Source of the DNA: CAIYZT01 sp947461435 | GTDB lineage: Bacteria; Pseudomonadota; Alphaproteobacteria; Rhodobacterales; Rhodobacteraceae | NCBI GenBank assembly: GCA_965284435.1 | Contig: OZ260083.1 | Location: forward strand, 2,542,001 to 2,606,000 | Length of the DNA stretch: 64,000 nt | Direction of reading: 5' to 3' | Shown: piece after piece, positions 17,201 through 23,781 of the stretch | Layout of the letters: the number at the start of each line of letters is the position of its first letter | Position numbering within the stretch: position 1 is the first letter of the stretch | The notes under the pieces: model-generated | What the model was told of the DNA's origin: nothing | Databases searched by the model: none | Seen by the model: the letters and a program-made list of their open reading frames with translations, nothing else | Made by a program: the position numbers and the translations under genes

Positions 17201-17592
17201 TCAAATCCGTGATCGAGGCCGGCCACAAACGCGCCCAACCCATCGTGATGACCTCCATCGCCATGTCGGCGGGCATGCTTCCCTCTGCGCTGGGTGTGGG
17301 CGAAGGCGGCTCGTTCCGCGCGCCAATGGCCACCGCCGTGATTGGGGGCATCATCGTCTCCACGGTCCTGTCGCTGGTTGTGGTGCCGTCCTTCTATCTG
17401 ATCATGGATGATGTCAGCTATTGGATCTCCAAACTCTTCAGCCGCGTGATCGGCCCGAAAGAGGAAGAACCCGATGCCCCCTCGGCCGAGGTTCTGGCAC
17501 AGCGCATCGCGCTTCTGTCTGCCGATCAGGCCGATCTGCGGGCACGGGTGTCGTCAAATCCGGCGGCGTCCAACCTGCGCGCGGCCGAATAA
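14296..17592 (+). CDS. RND multidrug efflux transporter (AcrB/HAE1 type)
   Basis: 1098 residues, an inner-membrane proton/drug antiporter. It has a TM1 start 'MNFSAWSIRNPIAPLLAFVLLLVVGWQSFNALPITRFPNIDIPLV', two large periplasmic loops, and the proton-relay Asp pair D399-D400 in 'ATGILVDDAIVEIENI'. Later TM blocks are 'VSFMGGIPGQYFEQFGLTVAFSVFFSLMVARLITPMM' and 'GIVTKNAILLVDFAIEM'. The gene is intact but lies 3' of the split adaptor, so pump assembly is doubtful unless another MFP substitutes. IS-borne transcription could still express it. It starts 9 nt after the adaptor stop. Confidence 0.95.
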   Translation: MNFSAWSIRNPIAPLLAFVLLLVVGWQSFNALPITRFPNIDIPLVAVQIVQPGASPSEMESQVTKEIEDAVAGITGVKNVISTVTDGVSTTAVEFRIEIPTDKAVQDTKDAIDRVRGNLPSEIDPPTVSRIDVEGQAILTFAVKAPNKTFEELSWFVDDTVKRALQGRAGVGRVDRYGGADREVRVELESAKLDSFGITAGAISQQLRATNTNLGSGRSEVGSGEQAIRTLGDAKTVTGLASTTIALPSGRYVKLSDLGTVSDTYEELRSFSRLNGQEVVTFAVFRAKGASEVSVKQTIDKQLESLRAANPDVQILPIDDLVYFTQGNYDAAIDTLLEGALLSVIVVFLFLRNWRATLISAVALPLSAIPTFWVMDMLGFSLNLVSFLALTLATGILVDDAIVEIENIARHIRMGKSPYRAAIDAADEIGLAVIATTFTIIAVFVPVSFMGGIPGQYFEQFGLTVAFSVFFSLMVARLITPMMAAYLMSSKDGGTEEDHADGVFMRGYLRMIRATTTTWHVGRFKFGVYYLTLMGAFVAFGISMYFMLQVPGSFIPPEDSGRISISVELPPGSTLAETDKAAAVIYSKIKDIEWVDQVFVLGGSSPTGELDIRRATVTVLLDKLDHGLLLKLSEAARKIPVVGLIVPAVENKGRSTPQDVIEAEIFARLKSVPDIRAIKLNDRGQKDITYNVLAPNDAALTEAVRRLEEALRGDPLLANVAAEGALPRPEIQVVPRAEEAARLGITAQSIAAVLRVATIGDYDAALAKVSLDGRQIPVRVRLKDISREDLNRIANLKVTTATGAIVPLSAVADVTVSEGPATVKRLNRERQAEIGANLPVGVALGTATTRFKEIIDATPLPAGARVAESGDAEVQGELFASFGKAMLLGLLLVLTVLILLFRSVIQPFTILASLPLAIGGVAAALILTGSALSMPVLIGILMLMGIVTKNAILLVDFAIEMRAHGLDRIKSVIEAGHKRAQPIVMTSIAMSAGMLPSALGVGEGGSFRAPMATAVIGGIIVSTVLSLVVVPSFYLIMDDVSYWISKLFSRVIGPKEEEPDAPSAEVLAQRIALLSADQADLRARVSSNPAASNLRAAE

Positions 17593-17625
17593 CCTTTCGC
17601 TCAGACCTGCCGCCCTATACTGCGC

Positions 17626-17668
17626 GCGGCGCCCATCCGGGCCCCTCAGGGGGCTCTTTGGGCGCCGC
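17626..17668 (+). terminator. Nested GC-rich hairpin downstream of RND gene
   Basis: Outer arms GCGGCGCCC and GGGCGCCGC enclose an inner GCCCC-TCA-GGGGG stem. It begins 34 nt after the RND stop. No long U-run follows, so it may be a weak or Rho-aided terminator. Confidence 0.45.
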
Positions 17669-17798
17669 TTCGCAGACGCTCTTTGACAGGCAGGCACGAA
17701 CCCTCAGGCCCAGGCCCCGCGGCCCGCGCAGGCCGCGATAAAGGTTAATTGAGCACGCTCAATTTCGCCCCCGCCCCTTCTGCGCTGGCCCCAAATGA

Positions 17799-17826
17799 AA
17801 AAGGCATCCCCTTGGGGATGCCTTTT
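17799..17826. terminator. Bidirectional intrinsic terminator between RND and acpP
   Basis: Perfect 13-bp stem AAAAGGCATCCCC/GGGGATGCCTTTT with a TT loop. It gives TTTTT on the minus strand (22 nt after the acpP stop) and TTTT on the plus strand. It serves the convergent acpP and RND transcripts and means acpP is not co-transcribed with fabF. Confidence 0.92.
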
Positions 17827-17847
17827 CCGAAATCCATCTGCCAAAAA

Positions 17848-18081
17848 TCAGGCAGCGGAGGAGATGAACTTGACGGCATCACCAAAGGTCTGAATGGTTT
17901 CAGCGGCGTCATCCGGAATTTCGATCCCGAATTCCTCTTCAAACGCCATGACCAATTCGACCGTATCCAGGCTGTCTGCGCCCAAATCGTCGATGAACGA
18001 GGCGTTCTCGGTCACTTTTTCTGCTTCGACGCCAAGATGCTCGACGACGATCTTCTTCACACGATCAGCGATGTCGCTCAT
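17848..18081 (-). CDS. acpP: Acyl carrier protein
   Basis: 77 residues, acidic, with the phosphopantetheine site Ser37 in 'DDLGADSLDTVELVMAFEEEFGIEIPDD'. It carries the growing acyl chain for Fab enzymes, LpxA/LpxL-type acyltransferases and others. Start MSDIADRVKK follows GAGGAAGA. It is monocistronic at the 3' end because of the strong terminator downstream. The upstream neighbour in the same orientation is an alpha/beta hydrolase rather than fabG directly. Confidence 0.98.
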   Translation of the reverse strand: MSDIADRVKKIVVEHLGVEAEKVTENASFIDDLGADSLDTVELVMAFEEEFGIEIPDDAAETIQTFGDAVKFISSAA

Positions 18082-18173
18082 GTTTCTTCCTCTGGTTACG
18101 GGCTGGTCCCGGTCAACTGAACTTGTCGGGCTTTGCAGCCCCCGAACCATTTCCCTTGGCCGCTTCGGTCCCG

Positions 18174-18238
18174 CATAGGGTCCGATTCCGCCAAGGTCAC
18201 TGGCTTGCCGGGGCCTATATCAAGCACCGGACCCTATG
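18174..18238. repeat. 11-bp inverted repeat flanking the acpP upstream region
   Basis: CATAGGGTCCG (18174-18184) and CGGACCCTATG (18228-18238) are perfect inverted copies separated by 43 nt. They lie in the 152-bp gap between the hydrolase gene and acpP. One arm covers the hydrolase stop codon and the other lies about 90 nt before the acpP ATG. It could be a dyad operator or a long-loop RNA hairpin; no known regulator site is recognised. Confidence 0.5.
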
Positions 18239-19028
18239 GCAAACTGTTTCCGCCGCCCTGTGCAGCCGCTTGCCTTTGGGCGCGCGCCAAAAGCCGTTCG
18301 GACAGGCTGTCCTGATAGGTCTGTGCCTGCTTCCGTCCGCTGCGGTGCAGCTGTTTGATCTGGGACGCCCGGCAGGCCTTGTCCATCAACAAAGCCTGAA
18401 ACTCCGGCCAAAGCCGCCCTTGCAAGATCGTCTTGTCCGCCGGATGCCCCGCCATCGGCATCGCCACAGCGACGATCCCGGGAACCAAGGCCTCAACAGC
18501 GCGCGCGTGCTCCCGATCTTTCGATCGGTGAAGCGGATCGAACAGAACAAAGCCCCTCATCCGGTCTTGCAGATCCTGCGGGCCCAAATCCAGATCGTCC
18601 CGCGTCCCGGTCACAAATCCGCCGTACCGACTGTCTTTGGGACCGCGCTGCGAAAAAGGGGTGATCTGCGGTGACACCAGAAAGACATGCGTCAAACGCA
18701 GCGCCCGTGACATCAAAAGCGCCCCGTAAGCCCCCATCGAAAACGCCATGGACGAGACCCGCCGATAAGGCTGCACCACCTGCGCCAGAACAAGGCGCAG
18801 CGGCTCCAGATCATCGTTCAGATACCAGTCGTTGGCCGAGGTTTGTATTTGCAGCTGGCTCCAGCCCGCGTTCAAATAGAAATGCACCGGATCCCGATCG
18901 TCAAAGCCGTCGCGTTTGGGCCGAAAGACGTCAAAGCTGACAAATAGCCGCTTTTGCCCCGGCCGAAAGATGCGGGCGCGCAGATGCGGTCCTTCAAACA
19001 GGATCTGGCCAGTTTCGGGGGGGCCCAT
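18234..19028 (-). CDS. Alpha/beta-hydrolase-fold protein inside the fab cluster
   Basis: 264 residues, family not firmly recognised. 'VSSMAFSMGAYGALLMSRAL' gives a nucleophile-elbow-like sequence with Ser97 (A-F-S-M-G). 'VLFDPLH' (Asp164) and 'MAGHPADKT' (His195) are plausible acid and base, so a serine hydrolase is likely. The C-terminus is Arg/Gln-rich and probably helical. It starts 3 nt after the fabG stop with no ribosome site of its own, so its translation is coupled to fabG. Its place between fabG and acpP suggests an acyl-ACP, acyl-CoA or lipid substrate, but this is inference. Confidence 0.6.
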   Translation of the reverse strand: MGPPETGQILFEGPHLRARIFRPGQKRLFVSFDVFRPKRDGFDDRDPVHFYLNAGWSQLQIQTSANDWYLNDDLEPLRLVLAQVVQPYRRVSSMAFSMGAYGALLMSRALRLTHVFLVSPQITPFSQRGPKDSRYGGFVTGTRDDLDLGPQDLQDRMRGFVLFDPLHRSKDREHARAVEALVPGIVAVAMPMAGHPADKTILQGRLWPEFQALLMDKACRASQIKQLHRSGRKQAQTYQDSLSERLLARAQRQAAAQGGGNSLP

Positions 19029-19031
19029 GGG

Positions 19032-19769
19032 TCAGATCATGGCCATGCCGCCGTTGACATGCAGCACCGCCCCGGTGACATAGCCGGCCTCGGCGCTGGC
19101 CAGATACAGAACGGCCGCCGCGATATCGCCCACCTCGCCCATGCGGCCTGCGGGCACCTGCGTCAAAATTCGCGCCTTCTGCTCGTCGTTCAGCTTGTCC
19201 GTCATCGCCGTGGTAATGAACCCGGGCGCGACACAGTTCACGGTGATATTCCGGCTGGCCACCTCGGCCGCCAGCGATTTTGACATCCCCACCATCCCGG
19301 CCTTGGACGCGGCATAATTGGCTTGCCCCGGATTTCCCGTGGTCCCAACAACGGAAGAGATATTCACGATCCGGCCCCAGCGCGCCTTCATCATCCCGCG
19401 AAGAACGCCCCGGCACAGCCGAAAGGTCGAGGTCAGGTTCACATCCAGAACCGACTGCCATTCGTCGTCCGACATGCGCATGAACAGGTTGTCTTTGGTG
19501 ATCCCCGCGTTGTTCACCAGAATATCGATCGATCCCATCGCCAAGGCCGCAGCCTTGGGCAAAGCCTCGACGCTGGCGGCATCCGACAGATCGCAGGGCA
19601 CCACATGCACCCTTTGGCCAAGATCCGCCGCAAGGGCCTCCAAGGGGGCCACCCGTGTGCCCGAAAGCGCGACCGTCGCCCCGGCGCTGTGCAGCGCCCG
19701 CGCGATCCCCGCCCCAATTCCCCCCGAAGCGCCCGTGACCAGCGCCGTTTTTCCTGTCAGATCAAACAT
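19032..19769 (-). CDS. fabG: 3-oxoacyl-ACP reductase FabG
   Basis: 245-residue short-chain dehydrogenase that reduces 3-ketoacyl-ACP with NADPH. It shows the NADP site TGASGGIG (residues 12-19), NNAG (86-89), the catalytic Ser (Ser138/139) in 'RIVNISSVVGTTGN', Tyr152 and Lys156 in 'NYAASKAG', and 'VAPGFITTAMTDKL'. All are canonical for FabG. It lies 34 bp after fabD and is followed immediately by the hydrolase gene. Confidence 0.97.
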   Translation of the reverse strand: MFDLTGKTALVTGASGGIGAGIARALHSAGATVALSGTRVAPLEALAADLGQRVHVVPCDLSDAASVEALPKAAALAMGSIDILVNNAGITKDNLFMRMSDDEWQSVLDVNLTSTFRLCRGVLRGMMKARWGRIVNISSVVGTTGNPGQANYAASKAGMVGMSKSLAAEVASRNITVNCVAPGFITTAMTDKLNDEQKARILTQVPAGRMGEVGDIAAAVLYLASAEAGYVTGAVLHVNGGMAMI

Positions 19770-19803
19770 TTTGGTCCTTCCTCATCTCTTCCGCGCCAAG
19801 GCC

Positions 19804-20736
19804 TTATGCCTTCAGCGCCGCCACATCCTCGGGGGTGCCGATCGACCGCAAGACAACCTCGCCCTGCACGATCCGCTTGATCATGCCGGACAAGGCCTTG
19901 CCGGCCCCGATTTCCCAAAATTCTGAAACGCCAGCCCCTTCCATCCACAGAACGCTTTCGCGCCAGCGGACGGCCCCGGTGACCTGCGCCACCAAAAGCG
20001 CGCGGATACGGTCCGGTTCTGTCACCGCCTCGGCCCGCACGTTCACGACCACGGGCACCTTTGGCGGCAGAACGTTAACGCCGGCCAAGGCCTCGGCCAT
20101 GACAGCGGCCGCGGGCTGCATCAGGGCACAGTGAAACGGGGCGGACACCGGCAACAACATGGCCCGTTTTGCGCCGCGCGCCTTGGCAATCTCGACCGCG
20201 CGTTCGATCGCGGCCTTGTGCCCAGAAATAACCACTTGCGAGGGGTCATTGTCATTCGCCGCCTGACAGACATCCCCCTGCGCCGCCTCGGCCGCCACAT
20301 CGGCGGCATCGGCGTAAGACATGCCCAAAAGCGCCGCCATGGCGCCAATGCCCACCGGAACCGCCTCTTGCATCGCTTTGCCGCGCGTGCGCAGCAAGCG
20401 CGCGGTGTCAGACAGGCTCAGCGCACCGGCCGCACACAGGGCCGAATATTCGCCCAGACTGTGGCCTGCCACGAAACTTGCCTGTTCAAGCCCGAACCCT
20501 TCGGCCTTCAGCGCGGCCATGACCGCCAGTGAGGTTGCCATCAAGGCGGGCTGGGCATTTTGCGTCAGGGTCAGGTCGGCGATCTGCCCCTCCCAGATCA
20601 GGTCCGACAGGGCCTGACCAAGGGCGTCATCCACTTCGTCGAACACGGCCTTGGCCGCCGGATAGGCCAAAGCCAAGGCGCGGCCCATACCAATGGTTTG
20701 GGCCCCTTGCCCCGGAAACACGAATGCGCGGCTCAT
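19804..20736 (-). CDS. fabD: Malonyl-CoA:ACP transacylase FabD
   Basis: 310 residues. It loads malonyl groups onto ACP. The motif 'FPGQGAQTIGMG' is at the N-terminus, the nucleophile is Ser93 in 'VAGHSLGEYSAL', and the catalytic His is in 'SAPFHCALM'. The start MSRAFVFPGQ follows AGGGGAAAAG. It leads the fabD-fabG-hydrolase operon on the minus strand and is divergent from the PACE gene. Confidence 0.97.
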   Translation of the reverse strand: MSRAFVFPGQGAQTIGMGRALALAYPAAKAVFDEVDDALGQALSDLIWEGQIADLTLTQNAQPALMATSLAVMAALKAEGFGLEQASFVAGHSLGEYSALCAAGALSLSDTARLLRTRGKAMQEAVPVGIGAMAALLGMSYADAADVAAEAAQGDVCQAANDNDPSQVVISGHKAAIERAVEIAKARGAKRAMLLPVSAPFHCALMQPAAAVMAEALAGVNVLPPKVPVVVNVRAEAVTEPDRIRALLVAQVTGAVRWRESVLWMEGAGVSEFWEIGAGKALSGMIKRIVQGEVVLRSIGTPEDVAALKA

Positions 20737-20855
20737 CTTTTCCCCTGTTGTCACCCGATCTGCGGGTGCCCTTTAGAATTGTCTTTCGTCAGGCCTTACC
20801 TTGCCGGCCCAAAACGTGCAATCTTTTGGCATCTCTTTGCAAGGATCCCGGCCCG

Positions 20856-21275
20856 ATGTCTCCGCTTCGGCGCAAAATCATTTACGCCCTCTCGTTCGAG
20901 GTTTTGGGCATCGCGGTCGCGGGGACAAGCCTTTTTCTGGTCTCGGCGGGCGATGCGGCGCATAGTTTTTCCTTGTCCGCCCTCTGCGCCAGCGTCGCGA
21001 TGATCTGGTCCTATATCTTCAACACGGCGTTCGAGGCGTGGGAAAGCCGCCAAATCCACCGGGCCCGCACGCGCTTGCGCCGGATGGTGCATGCGGTTCT
21101 GTTCGAAGGCGGGCTTTTGGCCGTTTTGCTGCCCCTGACGGCTTGGTGGCTGTCGATATCGATGCTTCAGGCGATGATGCTGGAGGCGGGGCTTGTGGCG
21201 GTGTTCATCCTTTACACCTATCTCTTTACCTTGGCCTTCGACGGGCTCTTTGGGCCGCCGATATCGGCCCAGTAG
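20856..21275 (+). CDS. PACE-family small efflux transporter (AceI-like)
   Basis: 139 residues with four predicted membrane helices and two tandem bacterial transmembrane pair (BTP) domains. The first is 'RKIIYALSFEVLGIAVAG ... YIFNTAFEAWESRQ' and the second 'RMVHAVLFEGGLLAVLLPLTAW ... YTYLFTLAFDGLFG'. The Glu in helix 1 (SFEV) and the aromatic N/T..FD motifs match the proteobacterial antimicrobial compound efflux family, whose founding member AceI exports chlorhexidine. The natural substrate here is unknown (short polyamines are suspected for some members). No clear ribosome site precedes the ATG. It lies between fabD and rpsF without being part of either operon. Confidence 0.85.
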   Translation: MSPLRRKIIYALSFEVLGIAVAGTSLFLVSAGDAAHSFSLSALCASVAMIWSYIFNTAFEAWESRQIHRARTRLRRMVHAVLFEGGLLAVLLPLTAWWLSISMLQAMMLEAGLVAVFILYTYLFTLAFDGLFGPPISAQ

Positions 21276-21293
21276 GCGGGCCTGCATATTCCC

Positions 21294-21321
21294 TTGTATT
21301 CCACGCGCCAAACCGTATAAG
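21294..21321 (+). promoter_or_regulatory. Putative promoter of the rpsF operon
   Basis: TTGTAT (-35) and TATAAG (-10) with a 16-nt spacer lie about 110 nt upstream of the rpsF ATG. This is a motif match only. Confidence 0.45.
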
Positions 21322-21365
21322 GCCCCATCCTTTCCGTATTTCCATGAACCGGCGCAGCCTCTCGT

Positions 21366-21394
21366 GGACGGGCCGCGGAAAGGTTTGCCCGTCC
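21366..21394 (+). ncRNA. Leader hairpin before rpsF, possible S6:S18 autoregulatory element
   Basis: GGACGGGC and GCCCGTCC form a perfect 8-bp stem with the 13-nt loop CGCGGAAAGGTTT, 34 nt before rpsF. In several bacteria the S6:S18 complex binds a leader stem with an exposed CCG to repress its operon. Here the CCG spans the closing base pair of the stem. The structure is visible; the regulatory role is inferred. Confidence 0.4.
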
Positions 21395-21428
21395 TATGAA
21401 ATGCGCCTTGAGCAAGAACGGAGACCAC

Positions 21429-21860
21429 ATGCCGCTATACGAGCATGTTTTCATCTCGCGTCAGGATCTCTCCTCGGCACAAGCCGAGAGCCTGGTGGAG
21501 CACTTCACGGCAGTTATTGCAGACAACGGCGGCAAGATCGTTGAAAGCGAATACTGGGGCGTGAAAACCATGGCCTACAAGATCAACAAGAACCGCAAGG
21601 GTCACTATGCCCTGCTGAAGTCTGACGCTCCGGCGGCGGCTGTGCAGGAAATGGAACGCCTGATGCGTCTGCATGACGACGTCATGCGTGTTTTGACCAT
21701 TAAGGTCGATGCGCATACCGACGGGCCGTCCGTTCAGATGCAAAAGCGTGACGACCGCGAGCGCGGAGACCGCGAAGGCGGCTTTGGCGATCGTGGTGAC
21801 CGCCCTGATCGTGGGTTTGCCCCTCGTGGCGACCGCCCCGACCGTGCCCCCCGCCGCTGA
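21429..21860 (+). CDS. rpsF: 30S ribosomal protein S6
   Basis: 143 residues: S6 core 'MPLYEHVFISRQDLSSAQAESLVEHF', 'GGKIVESEYWGVKTMAYKINKNRKGHYALL' and 'MRVLTIKVD'. An Asp/Arg/Gly-rich tail (from about residue 103, several GDR.D repeats) is typical of alphaproteobacterial S6. It binds S18 and 16S rRNA in the platform. The start follows CGGAGA. First gene of rpsF-rpsR-rplI. Confidence 0.98.
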   Translation: MPLYEHVFISRQDLSSAQAESLVEHFTAVIADNGGKIVESEYWGVKTMAYKINKNRKGHYALLKSDAPAAAVQEMERLMRLHDDVMRVLTIKVDAHTDGPSVQMQKRDDRERGDREGGFGDRGDRPDRGFAPRGDRPDRAPRR

Positions 21861-21882
21861 TCTGAGAAAAGGACAATAACCC

Positions 21883-22110
21883 ATGGCGAACAAACCATTT
21901 TTCCGCCGCCGCAAGGTTTGCCCCTTCTCGGGCGACAATGCACCGGCGATCGACTACAAAGACACACGTCTTTTGCAGCGCTATATCTCTGAGCGTGGCA
22001 AGATCGTACCGTCGCGTATCACCGCAGTCTCGGCCAAAAAGCAACGTGAACTGGCGCAAGCCATCAAGCGCGCCCGCTTTCTTGCCCTGCTGCCCTATGC
22101 CGTGAAATAA
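21883..22110 (+). CDS. rpsR: 30S ribosomal protein S18
   Basis: 75 residues: 'FFRRRKVCPFSGDNAPAIDYKDTRLLQRYISERGKIVPSRITAVSAKKQRELAQAIKRARFLALLPY' is a full-length S18. It lies 22 bp after rpsF and 12 bp before rplI, the conserved operon order. AAAAGGA is upstream. Confidence 0.98.
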   Translation: MANKPFFRRRKVCPFSGDNAPAIDYKDTRLLQRYISERGKIVPSRITAVSAKKQRELAQAIKRARFLALLPYAVK

Positions 22111-22122
22111 GGAGCACCAGAT

Positions 22123-22707
22123 ATGCAAGTGATCCTTTTGCAGCGTGTGGCCAAGCTTGGCCAAATGGGCGAAGTCGTGACCGTCAAGGACGGTTTCGCA
22201 CGCAACTTCCTTTTGCCCCAGGGCAAGGCTTTGCGCGCCAACGACAGCAACATCAAATCTTTCGAAGCCAAGAAGGCGCAACTTGAGGTGACCAACCTTG
22301 AGACGAAGAAAGAAGCCGAAGTTGTTGGCGCCCAGTTGGACGGTCAGACCTTTGTCGTGATTCGCTCGGCTTCTGATGCCGGCGCGCTTTACGGCTCTGT
22401 CACCACGCGCGATGCGGCCGATGCCGCCACCGCGGGCGGTTTCACCGTGAACCGGGCCCAAGTGGTTCTGGACCGTCCGATCAAGGACCTGGGCCTGCAC
22501 ACGGTTTCCGTCGTGCTGCACCCTGAGGTCGTCTCGAAGATCGTGCTGAACGTGGCACGTTCGGTCGAAGAAGCCGCTTTGCAGGCGTCGGGCAAGTCGA
22601 TCCAGGCTTTGGCAGCCGAAGCCGAAGCTGAGGCCGAGTTCGAAATCGCGAATCTGTTCGACGAAATGGGCGCAGCCCAGGACGGCGAAGACCTGACCCG
22701 CGACTGA
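22123..22707 (+). CDS. rplI: 50S ribosomal protein L9
   Basis: 194 residues: the N-terminal domain 'MQVILLQRVAKLGQMGEVVTVKDGFARNFLLPQGKAL' is the L9 signature, followed by the long connecting helix and C-terminal domain. The acidic extension beyond residue ~150 ('AAEAEAEAEFEIANLF') is common in this family of bacteria. It ends the operon and is followed by a strong terminator. Confidence 0.98.
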   Translation: MQVILLQRVAKLGQMGEVVTVKDGFARNFLLPQGKALRANDSNIKSFEAKKAQLEVTNLETKKEAEVVGAQLDGQTFVVIRSASDAGALYGSVTTRDAADAATAGGFTVNRAQVVLDRPIKDLGLHTVSVVLHPEVVSKIVLNVARSVEEAALQASGKSIQALAAEAEAEAEFEIANLFDEMGAAQDGEDLTRD

Positions 22708-22740
22708 TACCTTTCGCTGACCGTTGGTCGGCCAAGACAC

Positions 22741-22775
22741 AAGGCCGCGCAGATCGCTCTGCGCGGCCTTTTCTT
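22741..22775 (+). terminator. Intrinsic terminator of rpsF-rpsR-rplI
   Basis: Perfect 13-bp stem AAGGCCGCGCAGA/TCTGCGCGGCCTT with a TCGC loop, followed by TTCTT (the stem itself ends in TT). It starts 33 nt after the rplI stop. Confidence 0.93.
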
Positions 22776-22851
22776 GATCTGGGTGCAAAGCGGCATCTGC
22801 CATGTCGGTATCCCCGCAGTGCAGCGGCGCGGGGGTGGATAGGGTTGGGGC

Positions 22852-23781
22852 ATGAAACTGTCATCCTCGCTTTTGGGCATCCTTAGTCTTGTCTTTGGTA
22901 TCGCGATCTTTTCCGTTCAGGATCTGATCTTGAAGCTGATTTCGGGCGACTACCCGCTGCATCAGGCCATGGTGCTGCGCAGCGTGACCGCGATTCCCTT
23001 TTTGTTGATCCTGACGCGGATGATGGATGGCAGTTTGCGCAGTTTGATCAGCCCCAGTTGGCCGGCCATGCTGGCGCGCGGTTTGTTGAATTTCGCGGCC
23101 TATACCGCCTATTATCTGGCCTTGGCCGCCCTGCCCATGGCCACCACGGTGGCGCTGTATTTTACCGCGCCGCTGATCATCACGATCCTGTCGGTGGTCC
23201 TTTTGGGCGAAGCGGTGTCGTGGCGGCGATGGGCCGCGATAGGGGCGGGCTTTGCCGGGGTGGTGATCATGGTGCGCCCCGGGGGCGATCTGTTCGACTG
23301 GGCCGCGCTGCTGCCGGTGTTTTGCGGCGGGGCCTATGCGATGTCGATGATTCTGGCCCGCACGATGGGCACGCGCGATACGGCTGCCGCCATGGCCTTT
23401 TGGGGCAATATCGCCTTTTTGGTCTGCGCGGCGGGGCTGTCTGTGGTCTATGGGCCGGGCGGATATGGCGAAACCGGGCATCCATCGCTGCAATTTCTGA
23501 TGCGCGGCTGGGCGATGCCCACCCTGTGGGATGGCACTTTGATGTGCGCCTGTGGGCTGATCGCGGCCATCGGGCTGACCGCGCTGACCCAAGCTTACCG
23601 GATCAGCCAATCCTCGGTCGTGGCGCCGTTCGAGTTCACCTTTGCCTTTTGGGGCGTGCTGTGGGGCTGGATGTTCTGGGGCGATTTGCCCGATCTTTGG
23701 GGCTGGATCGGAATTTCGGTGATCGTGGCGGCAGGGATTTATGTGCTGCGCAGCGAAGGCACGGGCGCCGCGACGTCCTAG
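22852..23781 (+). CDS. DMT-superfamily (EamA) transporter
   Basis: 309 residues with about ten hydrophobic segments in two EamA repeats. The first begins 'LLGILSLVFGIAIFSVQDLILKLISGDYPLHQAMVLRSV' and the repeat boundary is near residue 155. 'ALPMATTVALYFTAPLIITILSVVLLGE' and 'VVAPFEFTFAFWGVLWGWMFWGDLPDLWGWIGI' are the family blocks. It is a probable metabolite exporter with unknown substrate. It ends convergently with the next gene, sharing a CTAG stop overlap. Confidence 0.9.
   Translation: MKLSSSLLGILSLVFGIAIFSVQDLILKLISGDYPLHQAMVLRSVTAIPFLLILTRMMDGSLRSLISPSWPAMLARGLLNFAAYTAYYLALAALPMATTVALYFTAPLIITILSVVLLGEAVSWRRWAAIGAGFAGVVIMVRPGGDLFDWAALLPVFCGGAYAMSMILARTMGTRDTAAAMAFWGNIAFLVCAAGLSVVYGPGGYGETGHPSLQFLMRGWAMPTLWDGTLMCACGLIAAIGLTALTQAYRISQSSVVAPFEFTFAFWGVLWGWMFWGDLPDLWGWIGISVIVAAGIYVLRSEGTGAATS

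Noticed and set aside
15166..17238. A 690-codon open frame antisense to the RND gene
   Set aside because: His/Gly/Asp/Gln-rich composition typical of a GC-rich antisense shadow. The plus-strand RND protein covers the same DNA with full family motifs.
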